Positions 1 through 9,628 of a DNA stretch of 63,530 nucleotides are shown here, piece by piece. The stretch is from Candidatus Gracilibacteria bacterium S5_H10 (GTDB taxonomy: Bacteria > Patescibacteriota > Gracilibacteria > Absconditabacterales > Absconditicoccaceae): NCBI GenBank assembly GCA_019248075.1, contig JAEHHG010000002.1, positions 1-63,530 on the forward strand, given 5' to 3'. A model generated the notes under the pieces. That model was not told where the DNA came from. It ran no database searches and saw nothing but the letters and a program-made list of their open reading frames with translations. How positions within the stretch are numbered: position 1 is the first letter of the stretch; each line of letters opens with the position of its first letter. A program made the position numbers and the translations under genes.

Positions 1-1
1 A

Positions 2-340
2 GGAAATCAGAAACTAATGGACGCTGTTATCTATTTATTAAAAAAATATGAGATACCACTCAATACCCAGAAAGACATAAGCTTCACCTATGTTACAACA
101 AAAAATCCTTATTATGCAGAACGAAGGACAGCATATGCAAACAAAATGATTGGGAAAACAACAAATCCAAGCAAATATATTGTCTGTGAAAGTTATATCG
201 TGATGAAGTGATTATTGGAAAAACGAAACGTAGTATATACATCAACAAATGTCTTGGATAAATTCCGAGCTGAAGCAGTCAAAAGAAATGTCTTGAATAG
301 ATGTGTAAAAGGTAAAATTGTGACTGATAAGACCTTGTAG
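2..340 (+). CDS. Hypothetical protein, 5' end outside window
   Basis: An open frame runs from the window edge to TAG at 338-340, with one in-frame TGA (209-211) read as glycine. The first ATG is at 17, but the frame is open upstream, so the start is probably outside the window. The product is at least 112 residues, basic and soluble-looking, with the segment FTYVTTKNPYYAERRTAYAN and a C-terminal half rich in Lys, Arg and Val. I do not recognise the family. It is followed after 25 bp by another small gene on the same strand, so the two may be co-transcribed. Confidence 0.55.
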
Positions 341-365
341 AAATTTATTCATTAATAATATATGC

Positions 366-584
366 ATGAAAGAAAAATATATGGAAGAGTTGGATTTTTG
401 TATGAATCTATGGGAAGAAAAATGAGCTTGTGAGTTTTGATGAGAAACAAAATGTGATCAATGTGGGGTTCCGTATTTGTTATTAAAACTATTAACTTGA
501 GAAGTATTACATTGAAAAGATATTCATAGACTTAGTAAAGAAGATTGGAAGAAAAAAATCACTGAAATAAAGAACAAAGAATAA
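366..584 (+). CDS. Small protein with a CxxC motif
   Basis: This 72-codon frame starts at ATG 366 and ends at TAA 582-584, using five TGA glycines, including the pair in EFGGETKCDQCG. The CDQCG knuckle followed by VPYLLLKLLTG suggests a small metal-binding or redox fold, but one CxxC pair is not enough to name it. An overlapping frame from ATG 362 closes at TAG earlier and has no recognisable composition. A terminator follows directly, so this is the last gene of a unit with the gene upstream. Confidence 0.6.
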
Positions 585-596
585 CTTATATAACAC

Positions 597-626
597 AAAA
601 TCCTCCAAAAGTCTGGGGGATTTTTT
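597..626 (+). terminator. Rho-independent terminator
   Basis: Stem TCCTCC/GGGGGA (one G-T pair) with loop AAAAGTCT is followed by a run of six T. It lies 13 bp after the TAA of the small CxxC protein gene. Confidence 0.7.
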
Positions 627-664
627 AGAAGGAAAACTAGTGTTTTATTGCTTAATATATTGTC

Positions 665-1138
665 ATGGATGTAATAATTAGAAATGCAACGCTAAATGAT
701 CTACAAAAGGTACAAGAATTGAATTTAAAATTATTTGAAAAAGAACACAAAGAATATGACTCTTTATTAAATATGGATTGGACTTTTGGTGGAGCAGGAA
801 CCAAATATTATCAGGATAGAATTTCTGAAGATGATGGTTGCGTTCTCGTTGCTATAATTGATGACAGAATTGTTGGCTATTTGTGTGGTGGACTAACTGA
901 AGCAGAAAAATATAGACATCTGCCAATTGTTGCAGAATTAGAAAATACTTTCGTTTTAGACGAGTTTAGGTCTAAGTGAATTGGTAAACAATTGTATACT
1001 ACATTCGTTGATTGGTGTAAATCAAAAAATGTTGGTAAACTCAGAGTCGAGGCGTCTGCACAAAATGAATGAGCAATTAAATTTTATAGAAAAAATAATT
1101 TTAAAGATTATACCTTGGTATTGGAAACAGAATTATAG
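665..1138 (+). CDS. GNAT-family N-acetyltransferase
   Basis: This 157-residue protein transfers an acyl group from acyl-CoA to an unknown amine. It opens with the typical IIRNATLNDLQKVQELN helix. The acyl-CoA core follows around residues 60-125 (VLVAIIDDRIVGYLCGGL and then FRSKGIGKQLYTTFVDW), where the pyrophosphate-loop glycine is TGA. The ending NEGAIKFYRKNNFKDYTLVLE is the family's C-terminal signature, again with a TGA glycine before AIKFY. The frame runs from ATG 665 to TAG 1136-1138, is monocistronic, and is bracketed by terminators. The substrate cannot be read from the sequence. Confidence 0.9.
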
Positions 1139-1140
1139 AA

Positions 1141-1168
1141 AAAATCCGCCTAGTGCGGATTTTTTTTG
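1141..1168 (+). terminator. Rho-independent terminator
   Basis: AAATCCGC-CTAGT-GCGGATTT followed by eight T, immediately after the acetyltransferase TAG. The flanking A and T tracts could also serve the convergent gene at 1222-1644. Confidence 0.8.
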
Positions 1169-1221
1169 AAAGATGTATTTTTGTATAGTGTAATTTATTA
1201 TTAAATTCACAGAAGAAATTT

Positions 1222-1644
1222 TTATTTATCTTGAGGAATTTTTTCAGAATCAATACCAAGACTATGTTCGTTCTCATCTCCTTCTGGAGCATCTTCTCGT
1301 TCTGTATCTGGCAATAAAGCTGAAGCCAAAGTTTCTTGTGTTTTGGCTTTTTCTTTCAAGAGATTATATATTGTGATAAATCTTTTTCTTGGTAAATTAG
1401 TAAGAATGTTTGTCATCTCTTTTATTTTTGTTTCTTTATTTTTATCGTCTAAATTAATATTAATTGCTCATCAATTTTTCGATAACAAAGTAGCAACTTC
1501 AAAAATACCTTTTTGATCATCAGAAGGTAATTCATCAAATGTCTGCCAAAATCGTATCAAATCTTTTTCCATCTGGTTGTTTCTTTTTTTTCTTTCTTTG
1601 GTAGTATTAATATAATCAAATGCAGCACCAAGAATATTTCACAT
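1222..1644 (-). CDS. Hypothetical acidic C-tail protein
   Basis: A 140-residue frame reads on the minus strand from ATG 1644 to TAA 1224-1222, with TGA glycines at residues 2 and 59. It is strongly helical and charged, begins MGNILGAAFDYINTTKERKK, and ends in an acidic low-complexity tail rich in Glu, Asp and Pro. No membrane segment or catalytic motif is seen. It is convergent with the acetyltransferase gene and divergent from the histidine kinase gene. Function unknown. Confidence 0.6.
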
Positions 1645-1788
1645 CTTTAAATAATTAAAAATTAAATATATTTAAGTATAATCACATTTTCTTTTAAAGC
1701 AAATTTTTATGCTTGATTTTTTTAGTTTTTACATTGTATTCGCACCCTGGTGCGAACTTGTAATATACAAAAAAATTGCTATAGTACA

Positions 1789-1820
1789 TTTAATGTTTAT
1801 TTAAGGTGAATAGTTAGTAT
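1789..1820 (+). promoter_or_regulatory. Direct-repeat activator box and -10, upstream of the HK-RR operon
   Basis: TTTAATG (1789-1795) and TTTAAGGT (1800-1807) start exactly 11 bp apart, followed by 7 bp and the -10-like TAGTAT (1815-1820). The arrangement (two half-sites one helical turn apart, no -35) is what OmpR/PhoB-type regulators use. The same layout recurs at 3856, 4584 and 62680, so this copy probably gives autoregulation. Confidence 0.65.
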
Positions 1821-1853
1821 ACTCTATATATTTTACGACCTATACTCGCAACC

Positions 1854-3149
1854 ATGCAAACATTCTTTCAGGATATCGCAAAACATTTCAGACAGCTCTG
1901 GGAGAAAATATCCTTCAACTTTCCTCAGTTGAAAACTTCGACACAGATTAGTCTTAAGTTTACCTTATTTACCGTATTGCAAGTTTTGCTCTTTAGCATT
2001 TTAGCGAATGCTATTTTTTTCCAAAACTGGTACAATAGACAACAGGGATTATTACCCCCGACACCCGCACCGATAGTAATAAAAAAAATGGTGCTTGGAA
2101 AGAATAGATGACCAGAGACAGAAACTTTTGCTATCAATAGTAATGAGTGACAAACACTACTCCAACTTCACCGACGAAAAAATATCGCGAAAGTGGATGA
2201 CATGTTTTTTATGTATAGGCAAATAGGAAATAATCTTATGGTAACTAATGTAACACAACATGTTGTTGTTCAAAAAAATCTTATCCGAATCAGCATATAT
2301 CTTATGATTGTATTTGGGGCGATTGCTTATATGCTCTCTCGTTTTTTTGTAAAATCATCACTCAAAAAACTTAATGAATTACTCTGATTTCTCGATCATC
2401 TTCACATCGACAATCTAGATCAGAAAATCGAGGTCTCTGGACATCCTGATGATGAAATCAATAGAGTCAGTGAAAAATTTAATGAAGCTCTAGAAAAAAT
2501 TCATAAGCAAACTACGAGTTTGAAAGACTTTGTCACCAATGCATCTCATGAGCTAAAAACACCTTTGATGAGCATGAGTACAGAAATCGATTATGCAAAT
2601 AAAACTAAACAATATGCATCAGGGATCGATAATCTCAAACTACAGCTCAAAAGTATGAATACTTTACTAGAGACATTGGTAACGATAAGCAAACTTGAAG
2701 CATTGTCCGCATTAAAAAAAGAATCAACAAACATAACAGCACTTACAAAAACTATTGTTGCTGATATACAAAAGATTTATCAAGAAAAACATATCACACT
2801 CACTTCACACATACAACAAAATATTTCAAAAAAAATATATAAAGATAGTCGGAATATCATCGTAAAAAATATTTTGGAAAATGCATATAAGTTTACCCCA
2901 AACGAAGGAACCATCAGCGTAAAATTGAACGACAAACAACTTATCATACAAGATACCTGAAAGGGAATCTCCGCTCGTGATCTCGAATATATTTGGGAGA
3001 GATTTTGGCAAGCGGATAGATCAAAAACCGATACGAAGAGTTTCGGATTAGGATTATATTTGACAAAATTGCTCGTAGAAAAACATGGACGAAAGATAAC
3101 TATGAGTAGTAAGGTGGATAAGTGAACGGTGTGTACTATAACATTCTAA
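1854..3149 (+). CDS. Membrane sensor histidine kinase
   Basis: This 431-residue sensor phosphorylates the response regulator encoded next to it. A cytoplasmic N-terminus precedes TM1 (about 35-56), a short extracytoplasmic loop, TM2 (about 144-165) and a HAMP-like linker. The H-box NASHELKTPLMSM carries His232. The N-box (VKNILENAYKFTP, about 335-347), the G1 box (DTGKGIS from Asp367, first glycine TGA) and GLGLYLTKLLVEKHG complete an HisKA-HATPase_c kinase. The roughly 90-residue sensing loop matches no domain I know. It ends at TAA 3147-3149, with the regulator 46 bp downstream across an AT-rich iterated spacer, and a TTTAAGGT box lies upstream. Confidence 0.9.
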
Positions 3150-3195
3150 TTTTAAATTTTGAATTTAAAATTTTAAATTTTAAATTATTTGAGTA

Positions 3196-3849
3196 ATGCG
3201 TATCCTTCTTGTTGAAGACAACAAAACTATCGGGAACAATATCAAAAAATATCTCGAGTTTGAACGCAATGATGTTGTGCGAGCTGACAATGGTTTATAT
3301 GCTTCTGAAGTTATGAAACATCATGAATTTGATGTTATCATTTTGGATATCATGCTTCCTGGAATGGATGGAATAAGTTTATGTAAAAGAATCAGAAAAG
3401 ATCATCCTACCACCCCAATTTTGATGACTACAGCAAAATGAGAACTTGATGACAAACTGGAATGATTTGCTTGTGGTGCTGATGATTATATTGTAAAACC
3501 ATTTGATCTAAAAGAACTTGAAGCGAGAATCCTTGCAGTCATAAAAAGAACACCAACAAGAAATATTCTAGAACACAAAAACATTCGTCTCGATAAAGAT
3601 CAAAAAAAAATATTTAGGAATAGCAAAGAAATCAAAACTACCTTAAAAGAATTTCAGATATTAGCATATCTTTTGGAAGCAAAATGAAGAAGTGTTTCTA
3701 GAACTGAAATCATAGAAGAGATACGAGGCAATGATCAAATTTTTGAAGAAGATGCAAAACTCGATGTCTATATTTCTACACTCAGAAAAAAATTATGAAA
3801 AACTATTATTGAGACAATCAAAGGCTTCGGATACCAGATTCCACATTAA
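3196..3849 (+). CDS. OmpR-family response regulator
   Basis: This 217-residue transcription factor has an N-terminal receiver with the acidic pair Glu7/Asp8, phospho-acceptor Asp51 in LDIMLPGMDG, Thr79 and Lys101 (YIVKPFD). A C-terminal winged helix follows (LKEFQILAYLLEAKGRSVSRTEI to KTIIETIKGFGYQIP). The glycines after TTAK, in LEG, AKG and KLG are TGA. It is the partner of the kinase just upstream. As an OmpR/PhoB type it should bind tandem half-sites 11 bp apart, which matches the TTTAAGGT boxes in front of its own operon and of the next transcription units. Confidence 0.92.
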
Positions 3850-3855
3850 ATTTTA

Positions 3856-3898
3856 TTTAAGGTAATCTTTAGTTTTGTTTAAGGTCAATGTATATACT
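3856..3898 (+). promoter_or_regulatory. TTTAAGGT box pair and -10, upstream of the Met/Gly-rich protein gene
   Basis: TTTAAGGT at 3856-3863 and again at 3878-3885 start 22 bp (two helical turns) apart, with a degenerate half-site between them. The -10 TATACT (3893-3898) follows after 7 bp, the same spacing as at the other three boxes. Confidence 0.65.
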
Positions 3899-3952
3899 GA
3901 TGGCGTCATCTAGAAATAGACAGACGCCTTTTAATTTTTAATATGTAATGAC

Positions 3953-4537
3953 ATGAAAACAAAATTTATCGTAGCAAGTAGCGTCGGTTTGCTTGGGATA
4001 ACCAGCATGATCGTTGGCGCCGTAACATTAGCAGGAAACACTACTACCACATCCCATGGCATGGGAATGGGTTCCGGACAAAGAATGGGTATGTGATCTG
4101 GACAAAGAATGATGTCCCAATTTGCAAGTACAGAGGAAGCACAAGCATTTAAAACCGCTGTAGAAACTGCTACAGACAACAACGATTACAAAGCTTTTGT
4201 TGCTGCTCATACAAAGTATGGTATAGAAAATGTTGCTACTCAAGATGAATTCACTGCAATGATTGAAAGGAAAACTACACAAGAAAAAATCCAGACTGCA
4301 CTCGAAGCGTGAGACTATACGACACGAAAAACTTTGAATGCATGACGTCCTATCCTCGATGTCATCGATACTGAAGCTGAATTTAAAAGACTCCAAGAAA
4401 TGCACAGCTATAATGAAAAAGCTAGAACAATCAGGGAAGAACTAGGAATAGCTCAACAAAGAGGTGAAGGTATGTGAATGGGTATGTGAAAATGAATGAA
4501 GGGAGGAAAGTGAATGCACAGTCAAACTAACCAGTAA
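3953..4537 (+). CDS. Exported Met/Gly-rich protein, regulated by the neighbouring two-component system (predicted)
   Basis: A 194-residue protein with an N-terminal signal or anchor (KFIVASSVGLLGITSMIVGAV). A Met-Gly-Ser-Gln stretch (residues 36-53) precedes a helical middle domain with two similar segments (TEEAQAFKTAVETATDNNDY and TQEKIQTALEAGDYTTRKTL). The C-terminus is again rich in GMGMG and KGMKGGKGMH, where many glycines are TGA. The layout is reminiscent of small periplasmic stress proteins of the CpxP/Spy type, or of Met-rich metal binders, but no LTxxQ motif is present. It has its own box/promoter and terminator, so it is monocistronic. Confidence 0.8.
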
Positions 4538-4553
4538 GAACTGGATATAAAGG

Positions 4554-4583
4554 AAACCCGGAATGCATGGCCGGGTTTTTTTG
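4554..4583 (+). terminator. Rho-independent terminator
   Basis: CCCGG/CCGGG stem within AAACCCGGAATGCATGGCC, followed by seven T (4576-4582), 16 bp after the TAA of the Met/Gly-rich protein gene. The next activator box begins inside its tail. Confidence 0.85.
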
Positions 4584-4615
4584 TTTAAGATTGATTTAAG
4601 GTGAAAGACTATAAA
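4584..4615 (+). promoter_or_regulatory. Direct-repeat activator box and -10, upstream of the VTC-CotH operon
   Basis: TTTAAGA (4584-4590) and TTTAAGGT (4595-4602) start 11 bp apart, followed by 7 bp and TATAAA (4610-4615). Layout is identical to the boxes at 1789 and 62680. Confidence 0.65.
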
Positions 4616-4644
4616 GCTCACATCTTTATTTTTTGCACGATATA

Positions 4645-5400
4645 ATGCATTGATGATTGACTGCGATCAGAAAATTTAATCGTTTCGAATTGAAATATCT
4701 GATATCACGCGAAGCTATGGTTAGACTAGAGGAAGATCTCAAACACTATGTACTTCCCGACACATACAACAACACTGTATGACAGTACACCTTATCAAGC
4801 CTCTACTACGATACTGATGATTATCGCTTCTATTGGGAAAAATTAGATGGACTGAAATTCCGTCGCAAGCTCAGAATCAGAATATATGAAACACAAAACA
4901 CACTAACCGACGATTCCATCGTTTATGTAGAGATCAAACAAAGGGTGAATCGCGTAACACAAAAAAGAAGAGTCCCTATGTCCTACAAAGATGCTTTAGC
5001 CCTGTGTAATGAAGGAGTCATTCCGGACCACGATAGCAGAGACGCGCCGGTTATCAACGAAATTTATGAAATGGTCATAGAAAACAATCTCAAACCATCA
5101 TGTATTACCAGCTATTTTCGCCAAGCATATTTCTGAACGGATTACGATACAGGACTACGCATAACATTTGATACGAATATTCGTTATAGATCTCAAAATC
5201 TCAATCTTCATGAAAAAGATATCGGAGACTATATGATTTCTCCTGATATGGTGATCATGGAAGTCAAAGTCAATGAACGCGTTCCCTATCGATTGACCGA
5301 GCTTATAGCCGATCATAACTTCCGTCTTATCCGCGTCAGCAAATATTGTCAATGATTGGAAACTTCAGCTAAAGTACCGAGATCCGTATACACTCTATAA
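4645..5400 (+). CDS. VTC-domain protein (polyphosphate polymerase family)
   Basis: A 251-residue protein with the VTC tunnel-fold signatures: an early basic helix (RKFNRFELKYLISREA), the strand-turn SSLYYDTDDYRFYWEKLDGLKFRRKLRIRIY with its Arg/Lys cluster, VYVEIKQRV, RITFDTNIRYRSQ, and the late MEVKVNERVPYRLTELI. In eukaryotic VTC4 this fold makes polyphosphate from ATP; bacterial members are mostly uncharacterised. ATG 4645 is the only in-frame ATG before the conserved block, and TGA codes glycine four times. It leads an operon with DUF4956 and CotH genes, a combination seen in other bacteria and archaea, under a predicted two-component promoter. Confidence 0.85.
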
Positions 5401-5470
5401 CAATTCCAACTATAACAATTCCAAATTTTAAATTCTAAATTCTAAATTTTATTTTTTATTTTTTATTCTC

Positions 5471-6166
5471 ATGGAAAATTTTATTCAATCTCTTACCTCT
5501 ATCCAAGATTTAACCTGAACCTTTTCGGTGATGGATATTACCATCGCGATTTTGCTTACTTTTGTACTAACGGCCTTTATTGGACGAGTATACAAAAAAA
5601 CTCATCGTGGAACCTCCTACACCCAAAGCTATGTTCATACACTCGTTATCATGGCTGTGATCGTTGCGGTAATTATGATGATCGTAGGATCTAACATTGC
5701 CCGCGCATTTTCACTTGTCGGAGCTCTGTCTATCATCCGTTTTCGTAATGCTATGAAAGAAACTCGCGATATTGGATTTATGTTTATGGCAATGGCAATC
5801 GGTATGGCAACGGGTACAAAATTTTATCTGCTCGCTATCGTATTTACTGTAGCGATATCGCTCATTATTTTCATCATGTATCGTTTCGATCGATATGCAC
5901 GCAAAGCAAGCAGCCAAATCCTCAAAATCCAACTCGATACTACCACGGATTTTGATCACCTTTTTGATAATGTTTTCGTCAAATATACGAGTCTTTCTGA
6001 GCTTATCAGTGTGGATTCCGTTCGTGGATGAGCGCTGACAGAACTCGTATATAATGTAGATCTCAAAAAACAAAATAAAAAACAAGAATTTCTGACTGCT
6101 ATCAAAGAACTCAATAAAAACCTTAAGGTAACCTTGATTACCGGATACAACACCACTGACCTCTAA
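5471..6166 (+). CDS. DUF4956 membrane protein
   Basis: A 231-residue protein with an N-terminal membrane block of about four segments, including MDITIAILLTFVLTAFIGRV and HTLVIMAVIVAVIMMIVG. The DUF4956 core ARAFSLVGALSIIRFRNAMK-ETRDIGFMFMAMAIGMATG follows, and the C-terminal third is soluble (about 135-231). Conserved RFRN and ETRDIGF face the cytoplasm. It sits between the VTC and CotH genes, 70 bp after the first and 88 bp before the second. These families co-occur widely, so a joint role in a surface phosphate or polyphosphate process is inferred, not shown. Two TGA glycines occur, one in the tail motif SVRGGAL. Confidence 0.85.
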
Positions 6167-6252
6167 ACAACGGATAAACGAATAAACGTCGAAACGAATA
6201 AACGACGTTACATCGTTTGAACGCTGCATCGTTTTATCGTTTCATCGTTTAC
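6167..6252. repeat. Iterated spacer of AAACG/CGTTT words
   Basis: The spacer before the CotH gene consists of imperfect iterations of GATAAACGAATAAACG-type and CATCGTTTTATCGTTT-type words, forming a long imperfect inverted repeat. A shorter relative with CGCTTAAACGTTTAAACG lies at 60094-60130 between rpsG and the next gene. Confidence 0.5.
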
Positions 6253-6254
6253 CT

Positions 6255-7871
6255 ATGTCTCTCACACGAAAAAGAAACCGACCATACCTAACAATAGCTC
6301 TCGTCTTCCTTCTTGTAGTAACGTATTTTGGAACAGTCAGAATTATTTCTTTTAATATAGGGAACAAGTGAGAAATCACAACGACAACAAATGATATAGA
6401 AAACACTGTCGATCTTTTTGATGATAGTCAGATGCATATAATAACACTAGCCATGACATCTGGAGAATATCAGAATATGCTTACCACCTATACAGAGACC
6501 AAGGAAAAAGATTACTACAAAGTCGATATTATTATCGATGGCGTAACAATCGAAGATGTTGGGGTGAGGTTGAAATGAAATTCTTCGCTGATGCAAGCTG
6601 CAGGAACAAGATGAAATGGAAATATGGAAAAATTTAAAAATTGAGCTATGGAAAATTTTTCGTGAGCGGTTGTAAATCCCTGAATAGCAAGTTGAATGCA
6701 GGAAGAAATCAGGCAAATGATTTGATGATATTGATGAGCATCAGGAGACAATAATACTGACTATCTACCATTACTGATAAAATTTGATAAATACGTCGAT
6801 GGGCAGACATACGAGTGACACAGTGAAATAGCACTTCGTAAAGCGTGATTTAGCGACACCACCTTACTCGCTGAACCCGCAGCATATACCGTCTACCAAA
6901 GTTTATGACAACCTGCTCCTGAAACTTCGTATGGACACATTCAAATAGATGGAAAAGAGCCGCATCTCTATATCGTAAGTGAAGTCGTTGATGATGAAAT
7001 CTATCTCAATAGATATTTTAGCTGAGATGATGGGATTTTGTTTAAGGTAGATAGCTTCTCAAGTTTCAGTTATCTCGGTGAAGATCCAACCTTGTATACA
7101 GAAATATTCGAGCAAGCGAGCAATGAAAATGATGATGATTCTGCACAACTCATTGACATGCTTAAGTTCGTTTCACAATCCACCACATGAGAATTTGCGG
7201 AGCATATCAACGGATATATCGATGTAGATTCTGTACTTCATGTCTTGGCTATCGATACGTTTATGTCAAATAGCGATTCGTTTGGTGGCGCAGGGAACAA
7301 TTACTATCTCTATTATTGCAAATCAGAAAACAAATTTTATATGCTGACTCGAGATCAAAATCTCGCGTTCTGATGAATGTGATGATGAAATATGTGAGGA
7401 ATTTGAAGCTGAATGCAAATGCCTGGTTGAGGACAATTACCCCTAGGAGTAACGACCGGCGATAGAGAAAAATTCATAGCGAGAATGTGATGATCTGGCG
7501 AAAGACAAATACCTCCAGGAATGAATGGCAACGATAACGAAAGACCAGAATGAATGTGAGAAAATATGTGAGGAGGTATGTGAAGCAATAAAACTAATGA
7601 TCTCAAAGACCGCTTGTTGGCTAACGAAACATTCAAAAAACAATATGACAAAATCTATGAACAGATCAAAGAAAAAATATATACTGAATGAATTCTCGAT
7701 ACTTTTTTCGACACACGAACATCTACTTTTCTTGCACGGAACGATAATAACGAACTCATCAAAAAAGAAACATATACGCAATGAGTAGAAAAGCTAAAAA
7801 GCTTTTTAGAACAAAGAAAGACTACTACAAGCGATGAAATAGAAAATTTAAAAATGTGATGAGGAAGATAA
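6255..7871 (+). CDS. CotH-family (kinase-fold) membrane-anchored protein
   Basis: A 538-residue protein with one N-terminal membrane segment (about 11-30) and an extracytoplasmic CotH domain. Recognisable motifs are VGVRLKGNSSL (normally GxRxRGNSS), SEIALRKAGF, ILFKVDSFSSF, and the metal/nucleotide region LAIDTFMSNSDSFGGAGNNYYLYY followed by MLTRDQNLAFG. Spore CotH is an atypical protein kinase; non-spore members are little studied. A Gly/Met/Pro-rich insert (about 375-450) is encoded largely with TGA: GGMGGGNMGGIGSGMQMPGG contains nine TGA glycines. A C-terminal helical tail ends in MGGRG. It is the last gene of the VTC-DUF4956-CotH operon; a terminator follows. Confidence 0.87.
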
Positions 7872-7872
7872 T

Positions 7873-7898
7873 AAAAATCCGCCATCGGCGGATTTTTT
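7873..7898 (+). terminator. Rho-independent terminator
   Basis: AAATCCGCC-ATC-GGCGGATTTTTT directly after the CotH TAA. Confidence 0.85.
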
Positions 7899-8001
7899 AA
7901 TTAATAATTAAAAATGAATACTTAATAGCCAAGAATTTATTTACTTACAAATTATGATAAATTCATATCAAAGTAATTCCATCGTTTTTCAGTATTAATT
8001 C

Positions 8002-8322
8002 TTATTGAAACATTCTTTGCAAGTCTGGATCTTTTATCATCGTCTGATTCCATGCTGGATCAAAAGTCACTTCAATACTAACCGTATATGTAGGGACAAC
8101 TTCTAGCGCAGCATTTTTTACCATATCTTTTATCATATCTGCCATAGGACAAAATGGTGTCGTAAACGTCATCAAAATATTCACGATATGTTTTTCTTCA
8201 TCAACATCTACTTTGTATATCAATCACAAAGTAAACATATCAATCATAGGAAACTCAGGATCATAAACCGTTTTGAGCTTCTCTTCTATTTTTTCTCTAG
8301 TTTTAGATATTTGGGAATTCAT
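8002..8322 (-). CDS. MIP18/SufT-like (DUF59) protein
   Basis: A 106-residue protein of the family that helps assemble or deliver iron-sulfur clusters (SufT, PaaD, MIP18). It shows the helix REKIEEKLKTVYDPEFPMID, then the MFTLGLIYKVDVDEE strand, and the signature TTPFCPMADMIKDMV with the family's reactive cysteine, ending in EVTFDPAWNQTMI. ATG 8322 begins MNSQISKTREK; the TGA in FTLGL is a conserved glycine. Its start overlaps by 20 bp the end of the upstream membrane-protein gene, so the two are translationally coupled. Confidence 0.88.
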
Positions 8323-8695
8323 TTGTTGGTTTTTTTTGCTCAGAAAATAAAGTCACCTGTAAAATAATGAATCCTACGAGTAAGATAATTCAAAGAAATT
8401 TGCTTCGGTATCACAAAAGAAGGAATAATGCATTGATAAGTACATAGATTCCAAACAACAGAGAAAGTTTATAGCTATCTTTTATCAAACGATCTTGAGG
8501 TAGCTCACGAAAAAATTTTTGCAACACAAGAAATAGATAAAAACTTGCTCATCGCGCAGCGATAAACAATCAAAGGATACCTAATCAGATGCCGACTACA
8601 GGATCTTCATAGACATTGACGGAAGTATATGTGATGAGCATAATCCCTACCCCAAGTACAAATTTGGTAAGTGATGCTATATGATATAAATACAT
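8303..8695 (-). CDS. Four-helix membrane protein, hypothetical
   Basis: A 130-residue integral membrane protein with about four hydrophobic segments (FVLGVGIMLITYTSV, VVGIGLGILGLFIAARGASFYLFLVL, KLSLLFGIYVLINALFLLLG, FLGIILLVGFIIL) and a short Lys-rich C-terminus. Five glycines are TGA. ATG 8695 to TAA 8303. It overlaps the DUF59 gene downstream. I do not recognise a family; the topology resembles small DUF4870- or DUF308-like proteins but no motif supports that. Confidence 0.75.
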
Positions 8696-8811
8696 ACTAC
8701 AATACTAATTTTAAATTTTAAATTTTGAATTTATAATTTTGAATTTATAATTTTAAAACATTAGCGACTGTCACTTTTAAATTAAATTATACATTTCAAA
8801 TTTTTATCGGA

Positions 8812-9588
8812 TTATCCTTCTACATTAACATCTTCATCTCAACCATTTGTTTCACTATCTTCGTTTTCTTCACCATCAACTTCTGCTGCTGATGGAATAT
8901 AAAATCCATTGTTTCCCATCTCATAAAATTTGTAATATATTTTTTCTCGTATACCTGCACCGAATGGGATCAAAGCATATCCAAGTACTGGCGGTAAGAG
9001 CATGAACAAATAAATCTTTTGCTGAACTTCCGCTGATCATGATGATTTGTATATCAAACAATATACAAGGAATGCCAAAGCAAATCAAAGAATATTTCCC
9101 ATAAACGCTGAAGCGCTATAATTTGGATTAGTTGAAAACTCTATCTGAGATGCTGACGTAAACACAGAAAATAACACATGGAACCCTAAGATAAGAAAGA
9201 GGATTTCTATTTGTCCTGCAAACACGATGTAGATAGGAGCGAGGATAAAAAAGAGTATTCCATTGGTTAAAAGCAAGAGTCAGAACATCTTACTTGTATT
9301 GTAATATTTTTTGTTGTAGAAGAGATTGTATATTCCACCGACAGCAATATTTCCTACAAAAGAAGCAAGAAATCATATAAAAAGCAAGATAATAGACAAA
9401 AGCGGATTGACGCTAGCACCAGCTTGTTGTCCGTATGCACTTGTGAACATTCCTCCCATAAACGAAAGGATAATAAACAATAATGCAGCGATCACTCATC
9501 CGATCAAAACGCCTATAAACACCTTTCCTACTAGTTGCCATCAACTGATATTACTTGGCTCATTAAAAAAATCCGATTGAGATGTCAT
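8812..9588 (-). CDS. Polytopic membrane protein with acidic tail
   Basis: A 258-residue protein with about six membrane segments. One is a Gly-rich pair (LVGKVFIGVLIGGVIAALLFIILSF and LLSIILLFIGFLASFVGNIAVGGIYNLFYNKKYY). The last 30 residues are acidic (AEVDGEENEDSETNGGDEDV). GNIAVGGIYNLFY and GAGIREKIYYKFYEMG recall large-pore or DUF-type inner-membrane proteins common in CPR genomes, but I cannot name it. Seven TGA glycines occur. It is divergent from nothing upstream within 40 bp and probably shares a transcript with the lipoprotein gene that precedes it. Confidence 0.75.
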
Positions 9589-9628
9589 ACTACTACAGTA
9601 AAAGATTAAAAAAATATTTTGTTAGCAA

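Noticed and set aside
6255-7871. CotH region appears as a run of short ORFs on both strands, looking like a decayed gene
   Set aside because: With TGA as glycine one continuous 538-codon frame with CotH motifs results, so it is not a pseudogene. The same holds for the kinase, VTC, ValS, MFS and the 38-53 kb genes.
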